A stretch of 64,000 bases of DNA, from the NCBI GenBank assembly GCA_019400425.1, contig JAFREE010000007.1:1-64000 (forward strand), written 5' to 3'. This DNA comes from Hymenochaete sp. R1. Taxonomy: Eukaryota > Basidiomycota > Agaricomycetes > Hymenochaetales > Hymenochaetaceae. The notes below the pieces were generated by a model. It did no database searches. It was given only the letters and a program-made list of their open reading frames with translations, and was not told where the DNA came from. The position numbers were made by a program, and so were the translations under genes. Of the stretch, positions 44,775-62,000 are shown piece after piece; within the stretch, counting starts at the first letter, position 1; each line of letters starts with the position of its first letter.

Positions 44775-46048
44775 ATGAGTCAGATTAAAAGGCAGCTCGT
44801 TGTCTTCGACTTTGACTGGTACATCTCATATACAATACTGTTTCCGGTGATGCTACTGAGTTATCGACAGGTCTTTGGCAGATCAGGATACCGACAGATG
44901 GATCTTCGAGGTCCTCGCTCCCCACCTGAGGAGAAAAATGAAATCTCTAAAGGACGAGGTCCAATGGACAGATCTCGTGTACGCACGAAACTCCTCAATG
45001 CAAAAAGCTTGCGCTAAAGAAACTCTTTGTTTTTTAAAAAAAAACGTAGTGCCCAATCCCTGCGAGAGATCCATGCTGAAGGAAAGACTCGCGCAGACAT
45101 CGAGAACGCCCTCAGGATCATGCCTTTCGTCCGTCCTCCTTCCAACCGCTCCTCTTCCGCAAGTGTTCTCTAATGATACATACATGCGCTCAATAGCACC
45201 CCGCCATGGTTCGCGCCCTCAAAGCGCTCAAAACTCGCAAAGACATCGACACGACCTTCTTCATCCTCTCCAACTCAAACTCCGTCTTCATCTCCACGAT
45301 ACTAGAGGTACGTCTCCCCAACCATCCCTTCCCCATCCCCCCAACACTTTTCGTATATTCATATTCCAATTGCGTACTTTATGGGGGAAAACTTACTATA
45401 ACCGAATTGTAGGACAAAGGCCTCTCGGACCTCTTCGACCTCATAGTGACCAACCCCGCCGGATGGGACCCGTCGGGCCTGCTCAAACTCCGCCGGCGAG
45501 TCGACCCCTCCGGCCCCCAACACGCCTGTAAAGTCGGATGCAGCGCGAATATGTGCAAAGGTATCGTATACTATATACCATATTGCTTGTTGTTCATTTG
45601 TCCATTAATATTGTTGATACTGATTTTTATTATTATTTGATACCTGACAATGCTGGGTTGGGGGAATGTGTTTCGTTCATTGGCATTGACAGGTGAGGAG
45701 CTGCAGGCCTTCCTAAACCATCGCGGCGAGTTCGACAGAGTCGTCTACGTCGGGGACGGGACGAACGATTACTGTCCTGCTCTCCAGTTACGCCCGTGCG
45801 TCTCGTCTTTCTATCATTCTCATCGTTGTCTTCTTACCCAAGCGGACGCATTTACTTCCTTTCTTATTTTTACTTTACTGTTAAAAACCGTGGTTCGTGC
45901 ATTGTGGGGCTCCAGACAAGACATGCTTCTGTGCAGGATGTACCGGGGTCTCCAACGTCGCATCGATAAAGAGGGAAAACCGCTTGCGTGTCAGATCAAG
46001 CTTTGGGGCGGGGCTTGGGAGGTGGAAGAGATCTTCAACCAATTTTGA
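44775..46048 (+). CDS. HAD-superfamily phosphatase of the PHOSPHO1/PHOSPHO2 type
   Basis: Family members dephosphorylate small molecules (phosphocholine and phosphoethanolamine for PHOSPHO1, pyridoxal phosphate for PHOSPHO2). Seven exons (44775-44818, 44871-44978, 45050-45128, 45197-45307, 45413-45560, 45693-45795, 45916-46048) give 241 residues. HAD motif I is FDFDWSLADQDTD (nucleophile and acid Asp), motif II is FFILSNSNS, and motif IV is VYVGDGTNDYCP. Between them are IVTNPAGWD and a Cys-containing stretch CKVGCSANMCKG, which matches the family's CxxxxCPxNMCK element. The cap helices are short, as in PHOSPHO proteins. The nucleophile motif is interrupted by intron 1 right after the second Asp. 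Every junction keeps the frame, so the gene looks functional; the true substrate is not evident. Confidence 0.92.
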
Positions 46049-46632
46049 GGTGAAGAATGGTTGTAGATTGGAAGTGGAGGGAAGTCATACAGGCTTTGAG
46101 TACTTTTGATTTGAATTAGAGGAAGTTCGAGCATGTTTGTTTGGTTGACCCGTCATGATTTCCGGATTTCAGACGTAGACTCAAGGCCGGGTTCTCAAGC
46201 TATGAAGAGGTATCATACAATTTGCGAGGTGCAGAAGAATTGTAACATTGGTCGCCAAAGTTTCCTGCAACTAACGTGCATGAAGTGCTTTTCAAGCATG
46301 GAAAGTAGGGGGAAAACAGGGAAGTGAAAGAAAGAGAAAGAAATCGTACATACATACACAGTGTATGCGCTCCTGAGAACTGCATCGGTAATTGTAGAGA
46401 AAGAGGGGGAAAAAGAGGGTTGATGTGAGGGATGAATCGAAGAAATGAGAAGGAAAGAAAGATACGGAAAGCGACGAATCTCGCGTCAATCAATATAGCA
46501 ATTACCATCCACCCCGTCACCCCTCCATGCATTGTCAGTATCACCACCACCATCACCAACAGTCATCCGTCCGTGTATACCGCCTTATCCGCCCGTGCAC
46601 GCTCCAACCAATCCATCCGATCCGAAACTAAC
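46049..46632. other. Intergenic, convergent 3' regions of phosphatase and YAK1
   Basis: Nearly 600 bases with purine-rich tracts near 46320-46450 and no supported gene; probably 3' untranslated regions of both neighbours. Confidence 0.5.
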
Positions 46633-50979
<4,347 letters not shown>

Positions 50980-51399
50980 ATTCGTCGCTGCCGATGGAGG
51001 AGATGAGTGCGTTCCAGAGACCGCTGTAACTCCCTATTTTCTCTCTCTCTTTTTTTTTCACTGAATTGGTGTGACGCCGTTGATGGCGATGGATCAATAG
51101 ACAACAGCAAACGACTGATGTGCAGTCGCAAATGAAGAGAACGACGGCGAGATTCGAGTTGAGGTTGTTGTGGATGATGATGGCGGTGCGTTGGACAAAG
51201 CGAGCAGGCGTGAGGGTGGGTGGAGGGCGTCGGAAGACTCACTCACGCATATCGGGTCCATGGGGTCACAGCTCATTCATCATCATCACCGTCGACTTTG
51301 GATACATTACAATATTAAATTACAAAAAAAAAACATAAATCATATCTGTTTCTAAATATTAGGCGCATATATCCAGCTCTGTTTTTTTTTGTTGCTAAT
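50980..51399. other. YAK1 upstream region and 3' end of the chaperone gene
   Basis: About 420 bases with a CT-rich plus strand near 51040-51060 and long A- and T-runs (51321-51332 and 51382-51390). The purine-rich complement just above the YAK1 start suits a 5' leader. Confidence 0.5.
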
Positions 51400-52184
51400 T
51401 CACGACGACACAGACGCAGACTCCATCTCTTTCAACGTCTCAATCAGCCATTTTTCGACATGCAACGCCAGCTTGGGCCCTTGTCCCATCGAGTACATCA
51501 TCGGAGGTATATCCACAGACAGAAATATCTGCTTCTTCACCTTCTGAGCTGCGGACGGCGCCCCGTGTCACAGTTCGATGTAATGTCCAATCAGCAAAAA
51601 ACCGTACGTCGAGCCACAGCGCAGCAACGGGATCAGTATCACCATATGAGAATGTGTATAATTGAGAGTCAACATCACCGGCGTTGTGCATCGAAGGAGA
51701 GGAAACTGACCCAATCTCTGCGCTGACGCAGCTGCTTGACCATTCGAATTCGATCTGCTCAGCTGTGTAACCGATGGTGGCGTATTCGGGTCGGCCTGTT
51801 GTTTTCGTCCACATTCAGACTCGTCAAGACATCTCTCGTTCGAAATAAAGCCAGACTCACACTCCGAGGGGGCATCGCACAGGCCCAGTCCCGACAGAGC
51901 TTGCCGCGTTCAATCGCTTCCTTCACCTCCTCCTCTCGTATGCAATCCGTCACCCCAACCCATATCATGTACGTGTCCACCAGCTTCGTTATTTGCATCG
52001 CAAGGGCCGGCAGCCCTTCGTTTGTGGATGGCAAGTATTTTGTCTCTACTTCGATCATGGCCGTTGTCTGCACATGAGCATGATGTTCACCGCATCGCAT
52101 CATATCATATAAGCCATAAACCTTCAAGTTGGACCCACGCGACGAGCACTTTGTAAACAACGAGCAACTCAAGCCTTCTGCCAT
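51400..52184 (-). CDS. Proteasome assembly chaperone 4-like protein
   Basis: PAC4/PSMG4 (yeast POC4) pairs with PAC3 to assist assembly of the alpha ring of the 20S proteasome. Exons 52184-51861, 51795-51711 and 51548-51400 keep frame and give up to 185 residues. The diagnostic part is IEVETKYLPS, then ALAMQITKLVDTYMIWVG (helix and the WVG strand typical of PAC4), then RDWACAMPPR. A linker rich in Asn and Ser (SRSNSNGQAAASAQRLAQK) follows, and the last strand-helix unit is KKQIFLSVDIPPMM with HVEKWLIETLKEME at the end. A 54-base stretch near 52118-52065 could be a further in-frame intron, or translation could begin at the ATG at 52058, so the N-terminus is open. The family assignment is by pattern only and is moderately sure. 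Confidence 0.72.
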
Positions 52185-52225
52185 GCACTTTTCTCATACC
52201 AATATCTTCTCCATCCAGCCTCGTC

Positions 52226-54038
52226 ATGAGTATGAGCAACCGAAGTCCGTCGAGGCCGACTCGCATTCACTTCGTTAATAATGTCCGCGATGGTGTGCTG
52301 CATTGCTTCTGTGACAAACCAGCCAGGCGCTTCATCAGCCGAACCCAGAAGAATCCCAACAGGTGAGACACACAACGCAACACAACACTAATCTTATCCA
52401 ATTTAAACTGACGCATTAGTTTTGTTGGGCTTCCAAAGAGCATTTTACAAGTGTCCCGATGGAAATTCAGAGTGTGGTCCCTTCTTCCGTGAGCACATCT
52501 TCCAACCCCTCTTTCCTCCATCCTCTTTCTAACTCAGCACGCACTAGAATGGGAAGACGAGCTTATCCGTGATGGACTCCTCCCTGATCCGCAGCAAAAC
52601 CAAACTGCGCAGAGCTCAATGCCAGAATCCCCTAGAACGCCCTCGAGGCCTTCACAAATCCAAATAAGGACCTTCGAATTTGGTGCCAGTGTTGGGACGA
52701 CACCGGTTATGCCAACAATGTCTCCTCCAAGGACACCGCCCTCGAGACCCGTCCCTTCTTCTCCAACCTATCCCCAGTCACAATCTGGGCCGTCTACTTC
52801 ACTGAAACGCCGCATGAGCCTCACACCGGAGCAGAAGAAGGTACGAGATGACTCGATCCGGGCAGAGTTGGCGAGGATGGACCGAGAGGAGGAAGCGTCA
52901 AGACTGATGTCAGAGTCGACTGCGGGTCCGGCCCCGAGCTCGAGCTCGAGCTCGAGCTCGAGTGCAAGTGCCTATACGAAGGCAAAAGCGAATGCATTTT
53001 CAAGCCAACAGCCACCTCCGTCCTCCCAGCCGCGACACTCTCAAGAAGAAAACAACTATACGGTAATCCCCAAAACTCCAACGAAGAAACCGTTCCCGAC
53101 ACCCCTCTCCATCGTCTTCCCCGGAGGCTTCGGGGCGCTGGACGACGAGGACGAGGATGAGGCCGATAACAACCATGATAATGCTAATGGCTTTTTGACG
53201 AGGCCATTACCAAAGCGGTCCCGGATGGATATCAAGGACGAGGGCAACACCGAAATGGACCTGGGCGCTAGCGCCAGCACGTCGTCCCCTATCAGCCGTT
53301 TTAGCCACATATCGAGGGTGGTCTCCCTCTTTCGTTCTCAACCTCAAGGACAAGCCTCCGGAAAAGAAAAGGAAGTAGAAGAGGGAGGAGGAGGAGGAGG
53401 AGGAGGAGGAGGAGGAGGAGGAGGAGGAGATGTCTCAAACGACGAAGACGCCGAGCTTGACGAAGCGAAGCCTAAAGTCGAGGGTCCACCTTCCATGTCC
53501 TCGTTGGGCTCTCCCCCAAGTCTAATTCTATCCCAACGCGCATTCGACAAGTCTCCCGCGCATATACATATCCCATCCGCTGCTCCCGACCCCTTCACGT
53601 CGCCGTCGACACGTCCCCAGACGCCCCCAGTTCTCAACGTCGGCGAAGATAAACCTCCCGCTCCCGCTCTCGTCCCCACCGAATACGAACTTGAAAACGA
53701 AAGGGACTATATCGCGGCCCTGTCTACACTCGCCGGGGCCGCCAAAGACCTCAGGGAAGACACCAAAGCCATCCTTCTCGCCGTACATGCTATCGCAAAT
53801 CGCGTGCAGCACTTATCGGAGAACGTGGAAAGGCTGCAGCAATGCATGCCTCCTTCGTTACTCATGAAAATGGGGGCAGGGGAGAGAAAGAGGGAGCTGG
53901 AGAGTGAGGTCGCTAAGTGAGTGTTTTGTTGCTCTCTCTTTTTTTCTCCTTTTTCTTTTCCCTATTTTTTTTCTTTCTCGTTTGGAACGTAGACCCGAGG
54001 AACAGAAAGGGAAGATGTTCTCTGCGTTTAAGAACTAG
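52226..54038 (+). CDS. GRF-type zinc-finger protein with disordered body and C-terminal helix
   Basis: Four exons (52226-52362, 52439-52488, 52548-53916, 53993-54038) give 533 residues. The first two exons and the start of the third make a GRF zinc finger: VLHCFCDKPARRFISRTQKN, RAFYKCPDGNSECGPFFQWE, with the expected Cys and the F-FQW ending. GRF fingers bind single-stranded nucleic acid and occur in topoisomerase III, NEIL3, APE2 and many fungal proteins. The body is disordered and rich in Ser, Pro and Thr, with several TP/SP sites, a poly-Ser block and a poly-Gly block encoded by simple repeats. A helical segment near the end (KAILLAVHAIANRVQHLSEN) may form a coiled coil. The last exon adds KPEEQKGKMFSAFKN. 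The role is unknown; a DNA-repair or chromatin link is inference from the finger. The start is 41 bases from the divergent PAC4-like start. Confidence 0.82.
52935..52964 (+). repeat. Hexamer repeat (gagctc)n coding for serine
   Basis: About five gagctc units in the GRF protein exon encode alternating AGC/TCG Ser codons; the unit is palindromic, so the tract could fold back on itself. Confidence 0.8.
53383..53429 (+). repeat. Triplet repeat (gga)n coding for glycine
   Basis: About fifteen gga units in the same exon give a poly-Gly run. It is likely to vary in length between strains. Confidence 0.85.
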
Positions 54039-57000
54039 ATTAGCTACGTGAGACTCTGGTGCTCTATGTTTTGGGGTACGTTTTTCGCAGTCAGCACTGT
54101 ACCAACAATCTGCCGTTTGGGAAAGCCGCTAGACTCTTGATGTATCATGATCCAATTCCCATCATGGGCACTTTTTCCCTCTTTCATTCTGAGCTTCATG
54201 CGGGCTTAATATTCTAATATCGGAAGGATTGTTTGGAACATGCATGTGTATAATTATCGCGTCTGACACTTTCAAGGGAAACAAAAAGCAGTGCACGACT
54301 TCAGCTTCAGCTTCAGACCGTCCTTCTCGTGAACCCGTTCTCTTCAGTCATCTCCATATTTCTCGGAGACCATGGACTTTGTTCTCGATGTCAAACTTTC
54401 TTCCACTTCATGCCAATCATATCAATTATTACTAAACCCTCCCACCAAAGACGCAAAGAACCCTAAAACCTGCATCGTCTTCTAGTTCTACTATCCAATG
54501 TATCGGAGAACACGGACAACACCCCCTGCACATCATCAACAACAACACCAGATATGCACACACACGCACGCGTAGTCAAACTGTCGGACGCGAAGCCTGA
54601 GTGCCTTGTCGAACCCCTCCGGCTTGAGCTGTCTCCAAGAGAACGTGAGAGCGAGAGCCCACGGCACTCGGGTCGCGGTCCCCGCCACGAGAGCACCGCG
54701 GAGTCAACTACTGTAGAGGTTCCTTTAGCGTGCTGTAATGTGCTGTAAGAGCTGTACGTACTTCACGAAATTTTCAATTTTCGACCTCGCGATTTATGGT
54801 TCACGGTTCATGGTTCACGGAGATGTGCTCGGGCTCGGGCTAATGACCTTTCCTCTTAACCTGTGAGAGCGCGTTCGTTCGCCGTTTACCCCGAATTTAT
54901 CGCTCGACCTGTCAATGTACCTGTTCGATTCAGCTCAGTTCAGTCCCCTGCTTAGTTCCACAAAGATAAGGAGGGGCCGTCTACCTTCTATCGGGCAACA
55001 GCGGGTCGCGGGTCGTGTGCAACCAACGAACCAATCGGCTCTCAGCCCATTACGTCCCCCTCTCTACCTCTTTCCCCACCCTCTCCAGTCTCTTGCGGTG
55101 GGAAATAAATTGCATTTATGAACGTGGGGTAGTGGCGCGGCGGTCTATGGGTTCTCCAGTTGAATTGCAGGGAGGATCAGGTTCGGAGCACGCCGAATGG
55201 ATCGGGTGCGGTGCACACCTTCGACGTTATCTGCTACGGTGCAGCGCGTGCTTCAGTCTCCTTGACAGCACATTCAGCGACTGAGTAAGCTCGGGATCAC
55301 CATGAGGGACGGCGATAGATAGAAGGCATAACTTGAGGACATCTCACAGAGTGAGTGATGATTATTCAGTGAGTCATGGACATTACGAGGGTTTCGCGTC
55401 GCTGGATGTTTGATGAATAGAACGGTATCGGAGGTTAGTAATGACATGGAGTGGAGGTCTTTTACCTCGGAATTGTCGTATGTGCATTTTGTTATGATGC
55501 TTGATCGGATTCGGAGCGACCAACGTACAAGTTCCCAGCGGCATATCAGTCCTTCGCTGCTTTCGTCGAGCAAACGGGCAGAAGCGTCAGAAAACAGGAT
55601 ATAGGAGTGTAATGGAAGGACTTACTAACATTCCAGGGACTAGTCTATGAGTGACTCGGCTAAATCCTTAGGTACGATATCGGTCTCTTGGAGTAGCTCT
55701 GCTCTAAGACCGCTAAATATTGAACCAGCTCTGGATGTCTCGGAGGCGGCTTCACTGCGCATTGGCCAGTAATCCGAATCGTACGCCTGTCTGCGAATTG
55801 TAAACTCGTTTCCCGAGTGGCCAATGGCTGCAAAGAGAGAGAAAGTAGCTATACCAGGAAAAGTGCCCAATCGACACTCGAACGGTTTAATCCTTATTTC
55901 TATAAAGTAACATTGATTCCCAGACCATCGATGGACCGCGTGTGGATCCAGAGCCTAAAGCCTTGCATAACTGCGAGACCTTGATTATCGTCCCCAAATA
56001 ATCATCACAACAGGAGCATCTAAAAATAACAAGCTAAGCTTTAGAATGTTTCAATGACCCCCTCACGACGTACTTTTAGAAAGCGCACGTATGCACAAAA
56101 GGCGTTAAAGTCTAGACACGGTGGTGCCGATCTTCTGCTCTGCCCAGACTGCACAGAATTCCTCAGACTGAATGAGGGAAGCCCCAAACGCGCCCTAGAT
56201 TGTCGTTCAAAGACCCGCCGATGGGAAAGGTCGGCGCCTTCAAGGTCTATTCCTGACAGAACGAAGCGCAAGTCGACCTTCGGCGGAAAATGACTTGAGC
56301 CTCAAATTAAATACAGTTCCCCGCCCTATTTGTCTTTTGGAAAAGTGCCCTCGGTCATCTGATTTCAAAAAAAGCCCGGAATGGTGTCTGTTAGAGCTAC
56401 CAATACTGCAGAAGTTTTTGCCAGGTGACGCTGGAATAAGCAATAAGAGCGACTTTCTCAAGAGTAGGATTCGTGATGTAGTTGATTCCTTCCTTTTGGC
56501 ACGTTGGGCTTTTTGCTGCCGCACGAGCAATTGAAAGAAGCCTGAAGTAAGGAACTTGCCGCGGGCGAAGCCAAGACCATCCTAAAAACAGGTCACCTCT
56601 AATGATAGTCCTACCTTTTTCAAACAGAAACGGGCTCAGACATGATGTGTACCTTCTGAACGAATCGGAAGGATTACCAGTATGCATTGCCGGTGCAAGT
56701 AAGAATCATGAAAGGGGGGACTGGCCATCTTTCCTCAAAAGCTGGCGAGGGATGTCCGAGGAGTCACTCTTCATTCGACATTATACACAAAGACAGGCAC
56801 TTCAGTGTAGCAGCGATTAGCGTACGTGAAGAGGCGGCAGAAGTGCATAATTAACTCACCAACAGTCAGGCGTCCGCTGTCAAAATTTTCTGTGATCAGA
56901 ATCAAATACATTGCCGTTCTGCATACGTAACGAATCCATGCGTTGTTACCCAAGAAAGTGGATTGAAGTTGAGAAATACAGCCGAAGAGAATGGCAAGGG

Positions 57001-57359
57001 GAGGGATAGTCCGTAATAAAATGTGAAGCGTAGCCTGCATGAACCTATCTGACAAGTACCACAAAAATAAATATGACTGACTGAGAAGGAGGGAGATGAT
57101 TCGATAAAAGTGAGCTCTCGTTGGAAGCTAAAATGAAGGCGATGAAATTGGATATATAAGGAACAGTTTTGCATAACTGAAACCTCCTAAGGATGGTGGA
57201 GAAGGAGATGATTGAGACGACTACACATCGGAAGGACATGCGTGATGGCAGGCTGTTGGGTGATACAGAAGAGAAAGTATGTCACGTTTGTACTACCCAC
57301 AATAGAGAGTACCCAGTAAGTCATAATCGCAGGAAGGATGCGATTAACCTTGAAGCTAT
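54039..57359. other. Gene-poor interval with scattered short frames
   Basis: More than 3 kb in which I cannot support a gene. It contains short direct repeats (cttcag units near 54300; ttcacggttcatgg units near 54795; ctcggg units near 54829). Minus-strand frames at about 57405-56900 are hydrophobic (for example SVIFIFVVLV and LHILLRTIPPLAILF) and might be exons of a small membrane protein or remains of one, but no splice chain connects them. Frames at 56041-56690 on both strands show no motif. Confidence 0.4.
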
Positions 57360-59017
57360 TCACCAATGGAACAGTTTTTTCCACCAGGTTTTGAGCCTGT
57401 CCCACCAGCTTCCTCGCCAGGGTCCAGTCCTTTGCACCGAACTGACTGACAAAGTACCACTGCCAGCCTGTACCACTTCCTTGATATCTGTTGAGCTGTC
57501 AAGAGCTTCAAGGTCAACAACGACGCGGCTTTTAGGTGCATTATTGATGGGAAATCGAGGAAGAGCCCGCCGCGTCAAAAACGACGGGAATACGGACGAC
57601 AAGGATACAAATTCAGGATTGGGTAGATTTGGTAACGTCCAGGCGCGAAGATATTCGCTTGACTCATTCGCGTCCGATACCAAAGACGGGGTGTATGTAC
57701 GTTCCCCTCCTGCTGTGCGTAGAAGTAGTGCATCGATTTGAGCACTCGTTGGAGGAGTCGGACCGTTAATCTCACAGTCCGAATCCCCCCGGCTACCCTT
57801 CAATTCACAAACCGACCTTTCAGTGCCTCGAGAGCCTGACGAGGGAATGATGTTTGTATCGAGAAACGGGTCAGAGGGTGCGCGGGATCGATTGGAATGT
57901 GGTCGAATTGCGGGTCTGGCCGGTTTCTGGGAATCATCAGGAGCAAGAAGGAGAGACGTTAAAGGCTCCGATTGAGACCTTGCATGCTGCAGGGCCGAGC
58001 CAGAATCGTCTGACTGGCCATCGAAAAGGGAACGAGAGGACAACTTCTCCTCAAAGCCAAGTACCTGTTTTGCGTCGGCCTAAACTTTTTAATTTAGCAA
58101 AAGATGGACTTACACCCTTCAGAATATCAATGGCGTCCAGCATAAATTCTTTCCCCCTTGTTAAAATCAGTACCGATTTGTAAAATATGTGTTTGAATAG
58201 CTTACGCGGATTCCATGAATACTGCATCATCGAGTTCCCAACAAATATGTTTACCCCCGGCCCCACCTAATTCTTGCGGAAGAACCTGAAGTCTCATTGA
58301 TGCCCATAGACTCTCGAAGAAAGGGCGAGTACCAGGCATGGATGGATTACACCAGTTCTTCACAAATCGATCAAATCTCTTGAGTCTCTCTTCACGAGCA
58401 GAAGAGCTCCCAGGATCGGAACGTTGCTGCGGCAGCAAAGAGCCCCCGGGAATGGTGGCACTAAGATGCGCTAGGAATTCAGCCTTCCGACGAGCAGCGA
58501 CAAACGCGTGATATGAAGCGCGTATATGGGCCTGTATTCTGGCATAGTTTGCTCGGAGCGAAGGTAGAAGACTAGACAGTGTTTGTGTCATTTGTCGACC
58601 AGCTTCTTCATCTTGATCATAATACCTGCGGAGAGGCGCGATATGATAAGATAAGGGCATGAATCTGTAAACACCACAAACGTACCAAGCGCGACAGCGT
58701 AAGGCAAACAACTCTAGCTCGTCATCAACATCTCTGGTTGAAGTAGGCAAATTGCTTGTTGGCGAACGTGAGGGGGGCGAGAAGGCACGAGAGGCCCTAC
58801 GCGTTGGATGAATTCGGTGTCTGCTTGGAGAACGGGAAGTCGAATTCTTCAGGTTACGAGTCCGCGATTCGCTTTCGCGCGTAGACGTGAAAGACGACGC
58901 TGAGGGCAAATCATAAAGGAGCTGGCTTTCCCCATTTACAGAAGGCGGTCGAGACCTATAAGGCGAGCGTGAAAGCCGTAACGGAGGTGGAGGTGGCCGG
59001 GGACGAGAGGACGGCAT
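57360..59017 (-). CDS. Unassigned protein, intact four-exon gene
   Basis: Exons 59017-58686, 58625-58206, 58156-58114 and 58064-57360 join in frame to 499 residues with good GT/AG sites. I do not recognise the family. The first 100 residues are Ser/Arg/Pro-rich and probably disordered (SRSPSRHRIHPTRRASRAFS). An ordered core follows: ELELFALRCRAWYYDQDEE, QTLSSLLPSLRANYARIQAH, SYHAFVAARRKAEFLAHLSA, RFDRFVKNWCNPSMPGTRPF and ESLWASMRLQVLP, then CWELDDAVFMESAGKEFMLD with AIDILKGVLGFEEK spanning two introns. The C-terminal 230 residues are polar, and the last segment is Trp/Lys-rich (WWDRLKTWWKKLFHW), a possible membrane-binding amphipathic helix. The regular splicing and evenly coding core argue for a real gene. 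A further downstream exon is possible because GTGAAT follows the last Trp codon. Confidence 0.75.
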
Positions 59018-62000
59018 CACAATGCATGTATCTCATCCAGCTATGAACGATGAAGCCCAGTAGCACACTATACGTCTCCCGGAGTAGGTTGTTACAGACA
59101 ATGTGGGGTAGATGAGCGTTGGGGACTAAGGGGCATAGGAACAGCAGCAGTTGAGTTGTCGACCACCTCACCCTCGAGGCTGAGCTGCGCAATGGACACG
59201 TGAGTGAGCCCGAGAAAATGGAAAACGGAGAAATTGAGCTCATTGCTTACGCTTACGACGTCCATCACATCGCATCCTCCTCCTCCTTCAATATCCTCAT
59301 CAGGCTTGTCATCTTTCAGACCACCCAATACATGCCGTAGAGCTCGTTGTGACTGCCTCTGTTGAACGTGAGAGGCTTAAATTCAAAGAACGTCGAACTC
59401 GGATAGGCGAACAGCGAGAACTGCCTTCACGATGCTTATCAAGCCACCGCTTCCACTTTAGCACGTTTAGTCCCTGTTTGTAACTTCTTTACGTCGCATT
59501 CGGATCTTGCTTGCCTCGAGCTTGGGCAATCTTAGCCGAAAGCAACCCATAGACATGTGGTGAGTGTCTGTCCTCACAGTATTGGTACCATTTTTATAAG
59601 CTAACAGCCATTCTTCCACTTGTTTGGGCTTCCCATTATCTTGCTTAAAAGACGACTGACCTTTGCTATAATTCCGCGTCTTCTTAGCCCTGGAATGCGA
59701 TCTGGTTGCTCTGTGCTCTCTTGCACTTTCTCAAGGCGAAATTTGACGATGCTGGCTACTAAGAGAATGGAGTTGTTATCCGCTATCGCTCGAATGAATT
59801 GAGGCTGACCGTCAATACATGTACTAGCTTCTTCGAAGTCTGTGTACATGTGCTCGTGTTGCCTTTCGGAAGGTCGTCAAACGATAAAGCACCTTCCTTA
59901 TATCTGGGTCAGGAACAAATCCTCGCAATTTTCTCCATTAAAATGATATGGTATGTTAAGTTTACAAAACTTGTATTGCAAGAATTTGAATGCATTGATG
60001 AGCAAAGTAGAAGCCAGGTTGACGGAGACTTCTCTCCGAGAGCTGGGTTCAGATAGGGCGGCAAGCTACCATTGCCGGGTCACCGAAGCGTCACTGCGCT
60101 GTCAGAATGTCCTGAATACTTTTTTTATTGCTTCTGGTACTGAATAACCTGCCTTTCCCTTCCTTTGGGTTTGCTTTGGCGGAAAAGCCAAAGAAGGGCG
60201 GAAGCTCAACTCAGCCGATGGTGAGACGTGTTTCTCAAAGCAGCTTCGTACACAACCATCTACTTTCAATTAGGTCCTATGTGGAGTGAGAAACCACCGA
60301 AGTTATCGGGGATGAAGTTGATATCTGCGCAAGGTCGGCATAGTTTTTGACTCGGTGCTCGCTCTTCGAGCAGGGGCAACAGCTCCAGACACTCCTTTGG
60401 TCATGACTCTGGCTGTCGATCGAGTCTGGCTTCAGCCTCGGTCTTTTTCGCACTCAGCCTTGTTGTATTCCTAAATGAACACTGGTAACCTTATTCGCTC
60501 TTCAGAACAGTCGAGACGAGTCTTGCACTTCGCAAGTACGAATAGATGGGACTCGAGACTACTGCACAGTGATTACCACCGACGATTCATGCATAAGCCC
60601 GTTGTGGTCGAGTGGATTTACCCGGTGTAATTTGTTTTTACGAAAAGCTCAAATCAAATGGGTGGGCTCTTGCATCACCTCTTCCTCTCCTTTTGATTTT
60701 ATTGCTTCTCAGACTAATGCCGTCCGAATAGAGGTTAAACTTGACAACACACGAGAAATTGTCGTTGCGAATGCTCAAGTTGATGGCTGTGAAACATTAT
60801 GAGTTTTCCATCTCTGGAATATAGTGGTTCCACGAGGATCGAACGAATCCAGGTATCAATTTCAATTACTGTTATTGAAGATTATAACATTGATTATGTT
60901 CTCCTTATTTCCAGAACTACAGGGGCCCTGCCTATCTCGATCTGTCTCGCGTTGACGACCATTATATGGCTTTCATCACATGAAGCTCATGTTGCACAAA
61001 TTAGAAGAATCAAATGTGATGTGGGAGTCGTAGACGCCACAATATCCTCGCTGCGGAACCCAGGAAGGCCGATTGAATCACTTTGCTCCAGCTTCATGTC
61101 ATGGGTAAATGTAAGCAAATTACTTCCACTTGGTGCTACATCTCAACGGTGTTTTTGAAGAAACGATATAAACACGTTTTCTTAATGAGTGGCTTACCGG
61201 TACTAGAGGCTTCCTTTATGACAATTCATCGAAGACAGGTAAATTTCACACTTCAATGTTATAGCCTCGGACCATGGGCGCAATCATAGATACCTAGAAA
61301 CCGAGCGGGATCACATCTTGTTGATATTCGACAGACAGCTAAAATGTGGTAGAAATTTCAAAGCCATCAATGTACGAATAGCCGACCCATGAGCTGATCA
61401 TCTAGGACTTTAAGTTCGTAGGCTCGCCCTTTATGCAACTAGAGCGTGCACAGGTACCGAAAGGATCTACAACTTGTACGAGGACGTCTTTCCCATGCTC
61501 AGGTCCGTTACAAGCCATTCCCGACCTGTTGATCTTGTTGCCAAGGTGTTTCTAGCCATACACAGCATCCGACCCACAACAGTGGATGCCATGTTCTGAG
61601 CGTAAAGGACTAGAACAGGTATGTCGATATGTCCTCGCTTATTAGACTATTGCGTTCTCTTTACAGCACAGAACAGAGACCGGCTTTGCTTCGGAATGAG
61701 ACCGTGATCGCGGGTTTCATGAATGTAGTTTCAATTCAACGGAGTGCCGCCTGTTCCGTAGATGCTCCCTACAGTACACCACAGGTTACGCTGAGGTTCA
61801 TCAAGATTATAGGTGTGTAATGCGAATCGAGGAGTCACTATCAATTACTGTATCGTCTCATTTACTAAAAGCTTTGATGTTTACAGGGAATACCGGCTTC
61901 GGCCTTGTCAAAGTGCATGCGCGCAACGAGATACATTGGACTACTGTAACCCTGACATACAGCTGTAAGAATGACGCACTTCTTGATGGGTAGTGATGGC

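Noticed and set aside
54700..55300. Possible mobile-element end because of local direct repeats
   Set aside because: The repeats are short and imperfect, without paired terminal repeats or a coding core.
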